A stretch of DNA of 64,000 nt from Plantactinospora endophytica (GCF_016862915.1 NZ_BONW01000013.1:372001-436000), one strand, 5' to 3'; positions 50,818 to 59,898 are shown, counted from the first letter of the stretch. Made by a program: numbers and translations. Notes: a model not told the origin generated them from the sequence alone.

Positions 50818-52398
50818 TCAGTCCCCGGCGCCGTCTAGGCAGCGGTCCAGGAAGGCGACCAGCGGGGCCCGGTGCACGTCCGGCCGGTCCCACCGGTTCT
50901 CCAGGTTCTCCGCCAGGTGGTGGACCGCCACCACCCGGCCCTGGTGGTGGTGTCGGACCACCGGATGCAGGTACGCGGCGTCGTGCGCCTGCCCGACCAC
51001 GTCCTGGGCGACCCGGCTCACCGAGACGTCGAACGGGTCGACCTGGTCGTGCTCGGGGCCGTACTCCAGGGTGACGAGGAAGGCGTGTTCGGCTGGATGG
51101 TCCATCGTGGACAACCCGTGCCGGGTGAAGTACTCCACCGGCACCTCCTCCTGGTAGCGGGCGTCCGGCCCGGCCACCGTCAGCACGTCGGCGAGTACGC
51201 CGAACTGCTGCCAGAGCGCGGAGGAGCGGTTCACCCGGGCGATGATCGCGTCGGCCATCGACCAGGCGGTGGCGTCCAGCTTCTCCGCCGGCCACGGGAC
51301 GTCGTGGTAGCGCCGTTCGAGGACGCGGTGCAGCGCCCGGACCGCGTACCGGAAGCCGTGGATGAAGCCGCTGGTCGACCGTTTGAAGTCCCGCTCCTGG
51401 GAGAGTGTGCCGGCGAAGAAGAGGTCCGGCACGTTCACCGACTCCCACTCGGAGGTCTGGGCCGGGAACCGGTCGTCGATGACGAGTTCCGGCCGGCAGG
51501 AGTCGTCGAAGATCGACGGGTCGAACCGGAAACCGGTGCAGAGCAGTACCCGGTCGTAGCGCAGCTCCTTGGTGACCTCGTCGGCCCGGGAGAAACTGAA
51601 CGTCACCCGGTAGCCGTCGGCGTCCCGCACGATACGGCGGACGTTGCCGTCCAGGATCGCGTTCGCCGACTTGAGCTGGTAGGTGTCGAGGAAGTTGTTG
51701 TTCACCGCCCGCAGGTGCCCGACGTAGTGGGTGCGCCAGGCCATCCGGATCGAGTGCGGACCGGCCAGGTGGATCAGGGTGGTCGTCTCCATCAGGTTGT
51801 CGGCGGTCTCGAACGCCGAGTTGCCCTTGCCGATGATCAGCACCCGCTGGTCGGTGAAGTCGTGCGGGTCGACCGACATGGCGTCGTACCGCTCCGCGTA
51901 GCCGACCCCGGGGATCGGCGGTACGTACGGCTGCGACACCCCGGTCGCCACCACGACCCGGGCGGCCCGGTACGTCGTACCCTGCTGGTCGGTGACCGAG
52001 AAACCGTCCTCGGCGGTCCGGGCGACCCGGACCACCCGGCTGCCGTAGCGCACCCGGACCCCGGCGGCGGTCGCGAAGTCCGCCAGGTAGCGGACCATCA
52101 GCTCGGCGTCCGGGAAGTACCGGTCGGTGTACCGGGTGAACAGTAGCGCCGGATCGTCGGTGAGCAGGGAGTTCCAGTCCAGCCGCAGGTTCAGTTCGGG
52201 GTCGTCCGAGCCGGTGCGCGGCTTGTTGATGGAGATGAGCTGACGGTGCCGGGGAAACCTCGTGAAGAACGCGCCGGGAACGTCCGCCGACTCCAGCACG
52301 AGGTAGTTGCGCCGGCCGTCCCGTTCGAGGAACGCCGCGAGCTGGAGCCCGGCCGGCCCCGCGCCGATGATCAGATAGTCGAGCATCTCTCCGGTCAC
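50818..52398 (-). CDS. FAD/NAD(P)-dependent monooxygenase-like protein, paralogue 1
   Basis: About 526 residues with FAD-binding YLIIGAGPAGLQLAAFLERDG near the N-terminus and a second Rossmann motif LIIGKGNSAFETADNL (about 188-203). Other family features are HRQLISINK, LDWNSLL and a C-terminal DFKRSTSGFIHGFRYAVRALH. It is closely related over its full length to the protein at 54028-55581, on the far side of the ammonia-lyase, so the pair comes from a duplication. The fold is that of class B-like flavin monooxygenases, which oxygenate N or C atoms. GTG at 52398 or ATG at 52386; the paralogue supports the ATG. Confidence 0.85.
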   Translation of the reverse strand: MTGEMLDYLIIGAGPAGLQLAAFLERDGRRNYLVLESADVPGAFFTRFPRHRQLISINKPRTGSDDPELNLRLDWNSLLTDDPALLFTRYTDRYFPDAELMVRYLADFATAAGVRVRYGSRVVRVARTAEDGFSVTDQQGTTYRAARVVVATGVSQPYVPPIPGVGYAERYDAMSVDPHDFTDQRVLIIGKGNSAFETADNLMETTTLIHLAGPHSIRMAWRTHYVGHLRAVNNNFLDTYQLKSANAILDGNVRRIVRDADGYRVTFSFSRADEVTKELRYDRVLLCTGFRFDPSIFDDSCRPELVIDDRFPAQTSEWESVNVPDLFFAGTLSQERDFKRSTSGFIHGFRYAVRALHRVLERRYHDVPWPAEKLDATAWSMADAIIARVNRSSALWQQFGVLADVLTVAGPDARYQEEVPVEYFTRHGLSTMDHPAEHAFLVTLEYGPEHDQVDPFDVSVSRVAQDVVGQAHDAAYLHPVVRHHHQGRVVAVHHLAENLENRWDRPDVHRAPLVAFLDRCLDGAGD

Positions 52399-52421
52399 GG
52401 AACGAACCTACAAACGAGATT

Positions 52422-52438
52422 TCAGAGAAAAATCAGCA
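52422..52438. promoter_or_regulatory. TCAGAG-type box before the first monooxygenase gene
   Basis: TCAGAG-AAA-AATCAG in an AT-rich patch between the ammonia-lyase stop and the first monooxygenase gene. It matches the TCAGAG-N3-ACTCAG form found on the minus strand inside the divergent promoter at 53957-54024. This suggests a shared binding site for one local regulator. Confidence 0.4.
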
Positions 52439-53953
52439 TTCGTCCCGAGACGCGTTGAGTGAGTGGAGCAGTTCCGCGGCCCGGACGACGTCGGAGTCGA
52501 GCGGCCGGTCCGGGTCGACCGCCGGCACCGTCTCGACCAGCCGCTCCAGCACCGCCGCGCAGCCCGGCGCAGTCGGCGGACGGGCGCCGACGTGCACCGC
52601 CTGGCGCAGCCCGACCGCCAGCGAGCCGCAGAGCAGCCGGAGCAGCCCGGCCTGGTCCACCGCCCGCAGCGCCGCCTGGGTCCCGAACGGCACCACGTCC
52701 TGGTTGTGCAGGTTGGTCGGCAGGCTCTGCATGCTGGCCGGCACGGCGTTGCGCCGGATCTCCGCCACCATCGCGGTCGTCGCCAACTGCGCCCCCTGCA
52801 ACCCGTGCTGACGGCCGGGCCCGGCGGCCAGCATCGGCGGCAGGCCACCGTTGCGCGCGGGGTCGACCAGCAGGTCGAGTTGGCGTTCGACGAGGTTGCC
52901 CAACTGGGCGGTGACCGTCGCCAGCACGTCGGCGGCGAAGGCGGCCGGCTGGCCGAAGAAGTTGCCGCCGTGCAGCACCAGATCGTCGTCGGGGAAGAAG
53001 AGCGGATTGTCGCTGACGCTGTTCAGGTCGGCGGCCACGACGTCGTCGACGTACCGCAACGCGCCCTCGGCCGCGCCGAGCAACTGCGGGGCGCAGCGGA
53101 TGCTGTACGCCTCCTGGAGCGGGCGGCCGGTCGACGGCACCGCACCAGCGAGCAGCGTACGCATTCCGGCGGCGACGTCGACCGCGCCGGGATGCCCGTA
53201 CGCGGTGATCAGCCGGGGGTGCAGGAACTGCTCGGGTTCGCAGCCGAGCACGTCGACGAGGAGGCAGGTGAGCATCTGGACGGCCCGGTGCGAGGTGCGC
53301 ACGGAATCCAGGGCGAGTGCCGTGGCGGCGGTGGTCAGCGACGTGCCGTTGACCAGCGCCAGCGCGTCGCGTCCGTCGAGGACGAGCGGTGTCAGCCCGG
53401 CCCGGGTCAGCGCTGTCCCGGCCGGCATCCGCACCCCGTCCAGGTAGGCCCAGCCGCGACCGCGCAGCGACTGCGCGGCGTAGGCGAGCGGGATCAGGTC
53501 ACCGCTGGCCCCGACCGAGCCGAATCGGGGCATCGCCGGGGCGAACGTCGTCGCCAGCATCGCCACCAGACCGTCCACGACCCGTGCGGACACCCCGGAG
53601 ACGCCCTGGGCCAGCGACCAGACCCGGACCAGCACGGTGGCCCGGGCGACGGTCGGATCGATCTCCGGTCCCTGACCCGCCCCGAGGTGGGCCAGGGTGT
53701 TGTCGCACTGGTCCGCCTCGTCGTCCCGGCCGGCGAACCCGACGAGTGCGCCGAAACCCGTGGTGGCGCCGTAGACCGGGCGGTCGTCCCCGAGGACGGT
53801 CCGCAGGTAGTTCCGGCCGCGCGCCACCCGGTCCCGGACCGGGGCGGAAATCTCGACGTCGACCCCGGTCGCGGCCCGTCGCAGGTCCGCCACCCGCAGC
53901 GGTCGGGCCAGGTCGACGGTACGGGCGACTCCGGGCACGCTCTCGGTCCTCAT
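52433..53953 (-). CDS. MIO-type aromatic amino acid ammonia-lyase (or aminomutase)
   Basis: A 506-residue lyase of the histidine/phenylalanine/tyrosine ammonia-lyase family. The self-processing Ala-Ser-Gly that forms the MIO cofactor is in GSVGASGDLIPLAY (about 145-158). VYGATTGFGALV, LVNGTSL, SDNPLFF and RNGGLPPMLAAG are also family marks. The selectivity region before the MIO (QCDNTLAHLGAGQG) differs from HAL (SHAAGVG) and from common TAL, so phenylalanine, tyrosine or a modified amino acid are options, and an aminomutase cannot be excluded. The start at 53953 is chosen by symmetry with the divergent gene. Confidence 0.9.
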   Translation of the reverse strand: MRTESVPGVARTVDLARPLRVADLRRAATGVDVEISAPVRDRVARGRNYLRTVLGDDRPVYGATTGFGALVGFAGRDDEADQCDNTLAHLGAGQGPEIDPTVARATVLVRVWSLAQGVSGVSARVVDGLVAMLATTFAPAMPRFGSVGASGDLIPLAYAAQSLRGRGWAYLDGVRMPAGTALTRAGLTPLVLDGRDALALVNGTSLTTAATALALDSVRTSHRAVQMLTCLLVDVLGCEPEQFLHPRLITAYGHPGAVDVAAGMRTLLAGAVPSTGRPLQEAYSIRCAPQLLGAAEGALRYVDDVVAADLNSVSDNPLFFPDDDLVLHGGNFFGQPAAFAADVLATVTAQLGNLVERQLDLLVDPARNGGLPPMLAAGPGRQHGLQGAQLATTAMVAEIRRNAVPASMQSLPTNLHNQDVVPFGTQAALRAVDQAGLLRLLCGSLAVGLRQAVHVGARPPTAPGCAAVLERLVETVPAVDPDRPLDSDVVRAAELLHSLNASRDEC

Positions 53954-53956
53954 CGG

Positions 53957-54024
53957 GCCGACCGTAGCCACCGGTTCTCAGAGCGATCTGAGTTATCTCT
54001 GATTCCCGGTGGCTACCGTCCGGC
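53957..54024. promoter_or_regulatory. Divergent promoter with long inverted repeat
   Basis: Left arm 53957-53983 and right arm 53997-54024 are inverted near-copies (GCCgACcGTAGCCACCGGttcTCAGAG and its complement). Each arm leads directly into the start codon of one of the divergent genes at 53953 and 54028. The centre holds further CTCAG/CTGAG symmetry. The two genes therefore share the same 5' sequence and probably one regulator binding in the middle. Confidence 0.65.
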
Positions 54025-54027
54025 GGC

Positions 54028-55581
54028 ATGACGCACGATTACCTGATCCTCGGAGCCGGGCCGGCCGGACTCCAACTCGCGGCCCTGCTGGAGCGCGACG
54101 GTGCCGACTACCGCGTCCTGGAGGCCGGGGCCGGGCCGGGTACCTTCTTCGCCAGCTATCCCCGGCACCGTCAGCTCATTTCCATCAACAAGGTCTACAC
54201 CGGCTCCGACGATCCCGAGTTCAACCTCCGGATGGACTGGAACTCCCTGCTCAGCGACGACCCCGAACTGTTGTTCCGCCGGTACAGCGAGCGGTACTTC
54301 CCCGCCGCCGACGACCTGTCGCGGTATCTCGTCGACTTCGCGGCGCGGACCGGGGTGCGGGTCAGCTACCGGACCCGGATCGTCCGGGTCGGCCGGGACC
54401 GCGACGGATTCGAGGCGGTGGACGACGCCGGCCGGAGCTGGCGCGGACGCCGGCTGGTGGTCGCGACCGGTGTGTCCCGGCTGTACCTGCCGCCGATCGA
54501 GGGCATGGAGACCGCCGAACGGTACGACACGGTCAGCGTCGACCCGCGCGACTTCGTCAACCAGCGAGTCATGATCATCGGCAAGGGCAACTCCGCCTTC
54601 GAAACCGCCGACAACCTGGTGGAGACCGCCGCGGTGGTGCACGTGGCCGGGCCGCACTCGGTCAGGTTCGCCTGGCAGACGCACTACGTCGGGCACCTGC
54701 GGGCGGTGAACAACAACTTCCTCGACACCTACCAGCTCAAGTCGCAGAACGCCGTACTCGACGGCACGGTCGAGAGCATCCACCGCCGGGCGGAGGGCGG
54801 CTACCTGGTCCGGTTCCGCTACGCCCGCACCGTGGAGGCGATCCGGGAGATCGAGTACGACCGGGTCATCGCCTGCACCGGCTTCCGCTTCGACGCGAGC
54901 ATCTTCGACGAGAGCTGCCGGCCCCGGCTGGTGATCGACGACCGGTTCCCGGAGCAGACCTCGGCGTACGAGTCGACCACCGTCCCCGACCTCTACTTCG
55001 CGGGCACGCTGACGCAGCAGCGGGACTTCAAGCGTTCGACGAGCGGCTTCATCCACGGCTTCCGGTACGGCACCCGGGCGCTGCACCGGATCCTCCGCTC
55101 CCGCTACCACGGCGCGGGCTGGCCGGCGACGCCGGTCGAGGCGACCCCGGACGCGATCACCGAGGCGATCATCGCCCGGATCAACCGCTCCTCGGCGCTG
55201 TGGCAGCAGTTCGGCGTACTCGGGGACGTGGTCGCGGTCTCCGGCGGCACCGCCACCTACCACGAGGAGGTGCCGGTGGCGTACCTCGCCGAGGGTGGGC
55301 TGGGCGAGGGCTCCTTCCTCGTCACCACCCTGGAGTACGGAGCCGGCCACGACACCGTGGACCCGTTCGACATCTCCGTACCCCGACCGCGCGAGAACGA
55401 CGCGACCGCCGCGCAGGACGCCAGCTACCTGCACCCGGTCGTCCGGCACTACCGGGACGGGCGGGTGGTCGGCGTACACCACCTGGCGGAGAACCTGGAG
55501 AACCAGTGGAATCTGGCCGGGGTCCACCAGCAGCCGCTCGCCGTCTTCGTCAAGGAACACCTGGCCGATGCGGAGTGCTGA
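54028..55581 (+). CDS. FAD/NAD(P)-dependent monooxygenase-like protein, paralogue 2
   Basis: A 517-residue flavoprotein with YLILGAGPAGLQLAALLERDG at the very N-terminus, MIIGKGNSAFETADNL (about 178-193), HRQLISINK and the DFKRSTSGFIHGFRYGTRALH segment. It is the closest relative in the window of the protein at 50818-52398. It is divergent from the ammonia-lyase gene and overlaps the ligase gene by 14 bp. Two copies in one locus may oxidise successive intermediates or form a heteromer. Human FOXRED2 shows the same broad domain plan. Substrate unknown. Confidence 0.85.
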   Translation: MTHDYLILGAGPAGLQLAALLERDGADYRVLEAGAGPGTFFASYPRHRQLISINKVYTGSDDPEFNLRMDWNSLLSDDPELLFRRYSERYFPAADDLSRYLVDFAARTGVRVSYRTRIVRVGRDRDGFEAVDDAGRSWRGRRLVVATGVSRLYLPPIEGMETAERYDTVSVDPRDFVNQRVMIIGKGNSAFETADNLVETAAVVHVAGPHSVRFAWQTHYVGHLRAVNNNFLDTYQLKSQNAVLDGTVESIHRRAEGGYLVRFRYARTVEAIREIEYDRVIACTGFRFDASIFDESCRPRLVIDDRFPEQTSAYESTTVPDLYFAGTLTQQRDFKRSTSGFIHGFRYGTRALHRILRSRYHGAGWPATPVEATPDAITEAIIARINRSSALWQQFGVLGDVVAVSGGTATYHEEVPVAYLAEGGLGEGSFLVTTLEYGAGHDTVDPFDISVPRPRENDATAAQDASYLHPVVRHYRDGRVVGVHHLAENLENQWNLAGVHQQPLAVFVKEHLADAEC

Positions 55582-57205
55582 GCCGCACCGGGCCGTCCAA
55601 TCGCACCGGGCCGCACCGCCACAGCGGGCCGCCGAGCCGCACCGGGCCGGGTCGGTCTATCCGCAGGTGGTGCTCGACCTGCTCGCCGCCGGTCGGGACC
55701 GCCCGGTCTTCGAACACGGCGCCCGGACCGTCTCCGCCGACGAACTGTCCGACCTCGTTGCCCGGCTCGCCACCGGGCTGACGGAGGCGGGCATCGGTCC
55801 GGGCGACGGGGTGGCGGTGGTCCTCGGCGTGTCGCCGGAGGCGTTCGCCGCGATCGTCGCGGCCCAGGTGGTCGGTGCGCGGGTGGCCGGGGTACGCGCC
55901 GGGCTCACCGCCGGGCAGCTCCGGCACCTCCTCGGTCAGCGGATCGCGGCGGTGCTGGTGGACCCGTCGACGGCGTCCCCGGAGCTACGGGCGGCCTCCG
56001 CCGGGCTGCCGGTGCTGGCGGTGGGCCGGGTCGACGGGATACCCGACCTGACCACCGTTGCGGTGCCACGGACCGCACCCCGGCCGGCGGGTCGGCCGGA
56101 CGACGTCGCCCGGGTCGTCTACACCAGTGGCAGCACCGGAAACCCGAAGGGCTGTGTCCAGACGTACGCCGCACTCGCCGCCGCCTGGGCGCCGCAGCCG
56201 GACCGGTGGCCCCCGGCGATCCGGGACCTCGCCGCCAACCTCGACCGCTACCTGGTCTTCGGCTCGCTCAGCAGCCAGGTCATGCTGGAGTACGGCCTGC
56301 TCACCCTGGCTGCCGGCGGCACCATGGTCGTCGCGGAGCCGACCGGGGGAGCGCAACCCTTCCTGCCCGGTGCGATCGCCCGGCACCGGGCGACCGCCAG
56401 CGTGGTCACCGTGCCCCGGCTGGCCAGGATGGTGGCGGCCCAGCGCGACGACCCGGTCGACCTCGGCAGCCTGCGCGCGCTGCTGGTGTCGGGTTCACCG
56501 CTCGACCCGGACCGGCTCGCCGAGGCGGTCGCCGTGCTCGGACCGGTGCTCTACCACGGCTACGGCCAGACCGAGACGGGCATGATCTCGATGGTGACGC
56601 CGACGGAGCTGACCGCCGCGCTGGCCGAGCAGGCCGCCACGGGCCGTCCGGCGGCGGTCCTCGCCTCGGTGGGGCGCCCGCCGGCCGTGGTCGACGTCGA
56701 GATCCGCGACCCGCAGGGCCGTCCGGTGCCGGACGGCGCCGAGGGAGAACTCTTCGTCCGCACCCCGGCCCAGGCGGGCGGGTACTGGTCCGATCCGGCC
56801 GAGGCTGCCGAGGTCTTCGTCGACGGCTGGGTACGCACCCGTGACCTCGGCCGACGCGACGCCGACGGCTACCTGCACCTGCTGGGCCGGACCCGGGACG
56901 TCGTCATCGTCAACGCCGAACTCCAGTACGCCGGTCCGATCGAACGGGTGCTGGCCAGCCATCCCGACGTCGCCGAGGCGTACGTGGTGGCCGCGCCGGA
57001 CGAGGAGACCGGCGAGGCGGTGCACGCCTTCGTCGTACCCGTTCCGGGGCGCCGGCCCGACGCCGACGTACTCCGGACGTTCGTGCGGGAGCGGCTCGGC
57101 GGGGCGAGCGTTCCCCGGCGGGTCACCTTCACCGCCGACGTACCCGTCTCGCCGGCCGGCAAGCCCGACAAGCGCCGCCTGCGCGGCCAGGTCGACGCAC
57201 GGTGA
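55568..57205 (+). CDS. AMP-forming ligase (aryl-acid or CoA ligase type)
   Basis: A 545-residue ANL ligase. The ATP loop is seen as VVYTSGSTGNPKG, then YHGYGQTE, a GWVRTRDLGRRD-type motif and the lysine motif SPAGKPDKR near the end. The first 35 residues are repeats of PHRA/HRA encoded by degenerate GC-rich direct repeats; the true start may be inside this region, since homology begins near VYPQVVLDLL. It overlaps the second monooxygenase gene, so both are coupled. It probably activates a cinnamate- or benzoate-like acid derived from the ammonia-lyase product. Confidence 0.87.
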   Translation: MRSAEPHRAVQSHRAAPPQRAAEPHRAGSVYPQVVLDLLAAGRDRPVFEHGARTVSADELSDLVARLATGLTEAGIGPGDGVAVVLGVSPEAFAAIVAAQVVGARVAGVRAGLTAGQLRHLLGQRIAAVLVDPSTASPELRAASAGLPVLAVGRVDGIPDLTTVAVPRTAPRPAGRPDDVARVVYTSGSTGNPKGCVQTYAALAAAWAPQPDRWPPAIRDLAANLDRYLVFGSLSSQVMLEYGLLTLAAGGTMVVAEPTGGAQPFLPGAIARHRATASVVTVPRLARMVAAQRDDPVDLGSLRALLVSGSPLDPDRLAEAVAVLGPVLYHGYGQTETGMISMVTPTELTAALAEQAATGRPAAVLASVGRPPAVVDVEIRDPQGRPVPDGAEGELFVRTPAQAGGYWSDPAEAAEVFVDGWVRTRDLGRRDADGYLHLLGRTRDVVIVNAELQYAGPIERVLASHPDVAEAYVVAAPDEETGEAVHAFVVPVPGRRPDADVLRTFVRERLGGASVPRRVTFTADVPVSPAGKPDKRRLRGQVDAR

Positions 57206-57294
57206 GCCCCGACGCCGCCGATGCCTGGTGAGCCCTGCGGCGCCGACCTTCGGGTGGGTCGCGGCGGCCGATCGTCGGGTGCGAGCATGACCGC

Positions 57295-57771
57295 ATGGTG
57301 CCACTGAAGATCATCAGGGGAGACGCGACCAGTCCCCAGGCGAGCGGACCGAAGATCATCGCCCACGTCTGCAACGATCTCGGTGGCTGGGGGAAGGGCT
57401 TCGTCCTGGCGGTCTCGCGGCGGTGGCCGGAGCCCGAGCGGGCCTATCGGCAGTGGCACCGTGAACGTTCCGGCAACGACTTCGGCCTTGGGGCCACCCA
57501 GTTGGTGCAGGTCCCGCCGGACACCTGGGTGGCCAACATGGTGGCCCAGCGCGGCACGCGTACCGGGAGCAGTGGGCCGCCGATCCGCTACGACGCCGTC
57601 GAGCGCTGCCTGACCGCCGTCGCGGAACACGCCGTACGGCTGTCGGCCACCGTCCACATGCCACGCATCGGCTGCGGCCTGGCCGGTGGTCGGTGGGAGC
57701 GTGTCGAGCCGCTGATCCGCGCGACCCTGTGCGACCGCGACGTCGCCACCACCGTCTACGACCACGACTGA
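57295..57771 (+). CDS. Macro-domain protein (ADP-ribose binding/processing)
   Basis: A 158-residue single macro domain with KIIRGDATSP, the ADP-ribose loop AHVCNDLGGWGKGFVLAV and the second loop PRIGCGLAGGRWERVEPLI. Such proteins, similar to yeast Poa1p or human TARG1, hydrolyse ADP-ribose esters or 1''-phosphate. It is between the biosynthetic locus and the ArsR/VOC pair and appears transcribed alone. ATG at 57295. Confidence 0.9.
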   Translation: MVPLKIIRGDATSPQASGPKIIAHVCNDLGGWGKGFVLAVSRRWPEPERAYRQWHRERSGNDFGLGATQLVQVPPDTWVANMVAQRGTRTGSSGPPIRYDAVERCLTAVAEHAVRLSATVHMPRIGCGLAGGRWERVEPLIRATLCDRDVATTVYDHD

Positions 57772-57875
57772 CGGCTACCCGGACGCCCTTGGCGCGGGTA
57801 CCGGATGCCGGGTGTCGGGTGTTCGGTCGCGGGGTCGGCGGCAGCGTGAACGGCGCTCTTCCGCTGCGGTCGCGC

Positions 57876-57906
57876 TTGACAGGCAAGTGGCTACTTGCCT
57901 ATAACT
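57876..57906 (+). promoter_or_regulatory. Promoter with overlapping palindromic operator, leaderless arsR-type gene
   Basis: TTGACA (57876-57881) and TATAAC (57900-57905) are separated by 18 bp, an almost ideal vegetative promoter. The spacer is a perfect palindrome AGGCAAGT-GGCT-ACTTGCCT (57881-57900). The -10 box ends 7 nt before the ATG at 57913, so the transcript should start at the A of the start codon. The palindrome fits self-repression by the ArsR-type protein encoded next. Confidence 0.8.
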
Positions 57907-57912
57907 GTGCGC

Positions 57913-58209
57913 ATGGACGCAGACTCCGAGCTGTTCAAAGCCATCGGTGACGCGACACGACGCACCATCCTCGACGAGTTGATCGACCGGGACGGCCAGA
58001 CGTTGTTCGAGATCTGCGGCCGGCTGGCCATGAAACACGGCCTGGCCTCCACGCGCCAGGCCATCTCGCAGCACCTCGCCGTGCTCGAACAGGCCGGACT
58101 GGTGCACACCCGGCGGCAGGGCCGGTACAAGTTCCACCACATCGACACCGGCCCGCTGCGGTCGATCGTCGAGCGGTGGCCCATCGACCGAGAGGAACCG
58201 AATCCGTGA
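57913..58209 (+). CDS. ArsR-family transcriptional regulator
   Basis: A 98-residue winged-helix regulator: FKAIGDATRRTILDELI, then a recognition helix STRQAISQHLAVLEQAGLV and a wing RQGRYKFHHI. It lacks the CxC metal site of arsenic sensors, like the SdpR/PF12840-type members found with glyoxalase-fold genes. A TTG at 57895 is an alternative, but would start inside the operator. The ATG at 57913 fits a leaderless mRNA. Co-transcribed with the VOC gene (GTGA overlap). Confidence 0.9.
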   Translation: MDADSELFKAIGDATRRTILDELIDRDGQTLFEICGRLAMKHGLASTRQAISQHLAVLEQAGLVHTRRQGRYKFHHIDTGPLRSIVERWPIDREEPNP

Positions 58210-58595
58210 TTCGCATCAACATCACCAGTGTGCTCGTCGACGACCAGGCGAAGGCGCTCGCCTTTTACACCGAGAAGCTGGGGTTCATCAAGAAGACCGA
58301 CGAGCCCGTCGGCGAGGCCCGCTGGCTCACCGTGGTGTCCCCGGCCCACCCGGACGGGGTGGAGCTGCTGCTGGAGCCGGACGGCCACCCGGCGGCGGGA
58401 CCGTTCAAGAGTGCCCTGGTCGCCGACGGCATCCCGTTCACCCAGTTCGCCGTCGACGACGTGTACGCCGAGGTCGAGCGGCTGAAGGGGCTGGGCGTCG
58501 AGTTCACCCAGGACGCGACCGACCTGGGGCCGGTGGTCACCGCCGTCTTCGACGACACCTGCGGCAACCTGATCCAGATTGCCGCCATGAAGTAG
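58206..58595 (+). CDS. VOC-superfamily (glyoxalase/dioxygenase fold) protein
   Basis: A 129-residue single VOC protein made of two beta-alpha-beta3 modules: SVLVDDQAKALAFYTEKLGF, VELLLEPDGHP, then TQFAVDDVYAEVERLKGLGVEF and DTCGNLIQIAA. Such proteins bind metals and act as lyases, isomerases or drug-binding resistance proteins. A GTG start overlaps the ArsR stop. The ArsR/VOC pair is common in actinomycetes. Function unknown. Confidence 0.88.
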   Translation: MIRINITSVLVDDQAKALAFYTEKLGFIKKTDEPVGEARWLTVVSPAHPDGVELLLEPDGHPAAGPFKSALVADGIPFTQFAVDDVYAEVERLKGLGVEFTQDATDLGPVVTAVFDDTCGNLIQIAAMK

Positions 58596-58908
58596 TCGGG
58601 TACCCCTGCCGGCAGGCACCGGAACCCGCCGGGGCGAGCCGGTGGCGCGGACGTGGTCCTCCCGCCCCCGGCCCAGCCCGGGTGCGACGGGTCGCACGGC
58701 CGACATCGATCGGCCGACCAGTCCGACACCTCCACCGGGCGGGGCCGTTCACCCGGTCGGGCACGAGAACCTGAATCGCCTGTGCGGCGGCCCCGATCTC
58801 ACTAGCGTCCCGTCGTGAGCAGGCCGAGCAGCCGTGTCCCGCGGCGGAACGGCACTGCCGATCTCCGTGCGCGACCGAAACCCCGTCCTTGACCGTCGAG
58901 GGGCCACC
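58596..58908. other. Intergenic region
   Basis: About 310 bp with no gene. It should hold the promoter of the DUF4331 gene, but no clear boxes were recognised. Confidence 0.4.
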
Positions 58909-59898
58909 ATGTCCAACCACTTCAGCGCCGACAACCTGGGGTTTCCCGGCGACGACCGCCGCCTCGAACTCACCGACCTGTACGTCTTCGCCTCGATGGA
59001 GGACCCCGACCGGACGGTACTGATCATGGACGCGAACCCGACCGTCGCGCCGCCCCCGGTACCACCGGCCAGCACCGGCCCGGAGTTCTGTCCCGGCGCG
59101 GTCTTCCGGATCAACATCGACACCGACGGCGACGCGCACGCCGACATCGCCTTCACCTTCACCTTCTCCGAGTACGACAACGGCGGCCAGACGGGAACCG
59201 CCTGGTACGCCACCGGAGCCGACGCCCGCCAGCCCGAGCCCGCCGGCCAGGTGCTCGCCGAGTCCTTCCCGGTCAGCTTCGACGGCACCGTCCAGCCCGT
59301 CCTGATCGACGAACCGGCGCCGATCCGGCTCTTCGCCGGGCTGCGCAGCGACCCGTTCTTCGCCGACGTCGAGGGCGCCCTGCACGGGATGAAATGGACG
59401 GGACACGACGACTTCGCCGGCAACAACGTCGATTCCATCGCGCTGGACGTACCCTCCGACCTGCTCGGCGGACCGACGATCGGGGTGTGGGCCTCGATCA
59501 GCCGGCGCAACGACGGTGTGCTGGAACAGATGGACCGTGGCGGGAACCCGACCATCAATCCGTTCATCAACCCCGACGGCGAGAAGAACCGGTACAACTC
59601 CCGGCAGCCCGCCGACGACGTGGCCAACTACCTGGGCCCGTGGTCGCAACTGCTGGAGAAGGGCGGCTACTCACCGGAGGAGGCCAAGAAGACCGCGATG
59701 CAGTGCCTGCCTGACATCCTCCGCTACGACCGGAGCAAACCCGCCTCCTACCCCAACGGCCGGGCGCTCGTGGACGACGTCTTCAGCTATCGCTTCGGGT
59801 GGCTGACCAACGGCAAGATCCCGCCGACCGGGCTCCAGCCGCACGACGACATGCTGGCCCGGTTCCCCTACCTCGGCCCGCCCGTCCCCAGGTCGTGA
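58909..59898 (+). CDS. DUF4331-family protein
   Basis: A 329-residue protein resembling DUF4331: SDLYVF-like TDLYVFASMEDPDRTVLIMDANP near the start, FRINIDTDGDAHADIAFTFTFSEY, FAGNNVDSIALDVP, and RRNDGVLEQMDRGGNP with PFINPDGEKNRYN. These proteins are often exported in other bacteria, but no signal is present here from the ATG at 58909. A longer start at 58834 adds 25 residues without a signal. Function unknown. Confidence 0.8.
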   Translation: MSNHFSADNLGFPGDDRRLELTDLYVFASMEDPDRTVLIMDANPTVAPPPVPPASTGPEFCPGAVFRINIDTDGDAHADIAFTFTFSEYDNGGQTGTAWYATGADARQPEPAGQVLAESFPVSFDGTVQPVLIDEPAPIRLFAGLRSDPFFADVEGALHGMKWTGHDDFAGNNVDSIALDVPSDLLGGPTIGVWASISRRNDGVLEQMDRGGNPTINPFINPDGEKNRYNSRQPADDVANYLGPWSQLLEKGGYSPEEAKKTAMQCLPDILRYDRSKPASYPNGRALVDDVFSYRFGWLTNGKIPPTGLQPHDDMLARFPYLGPPVPRS

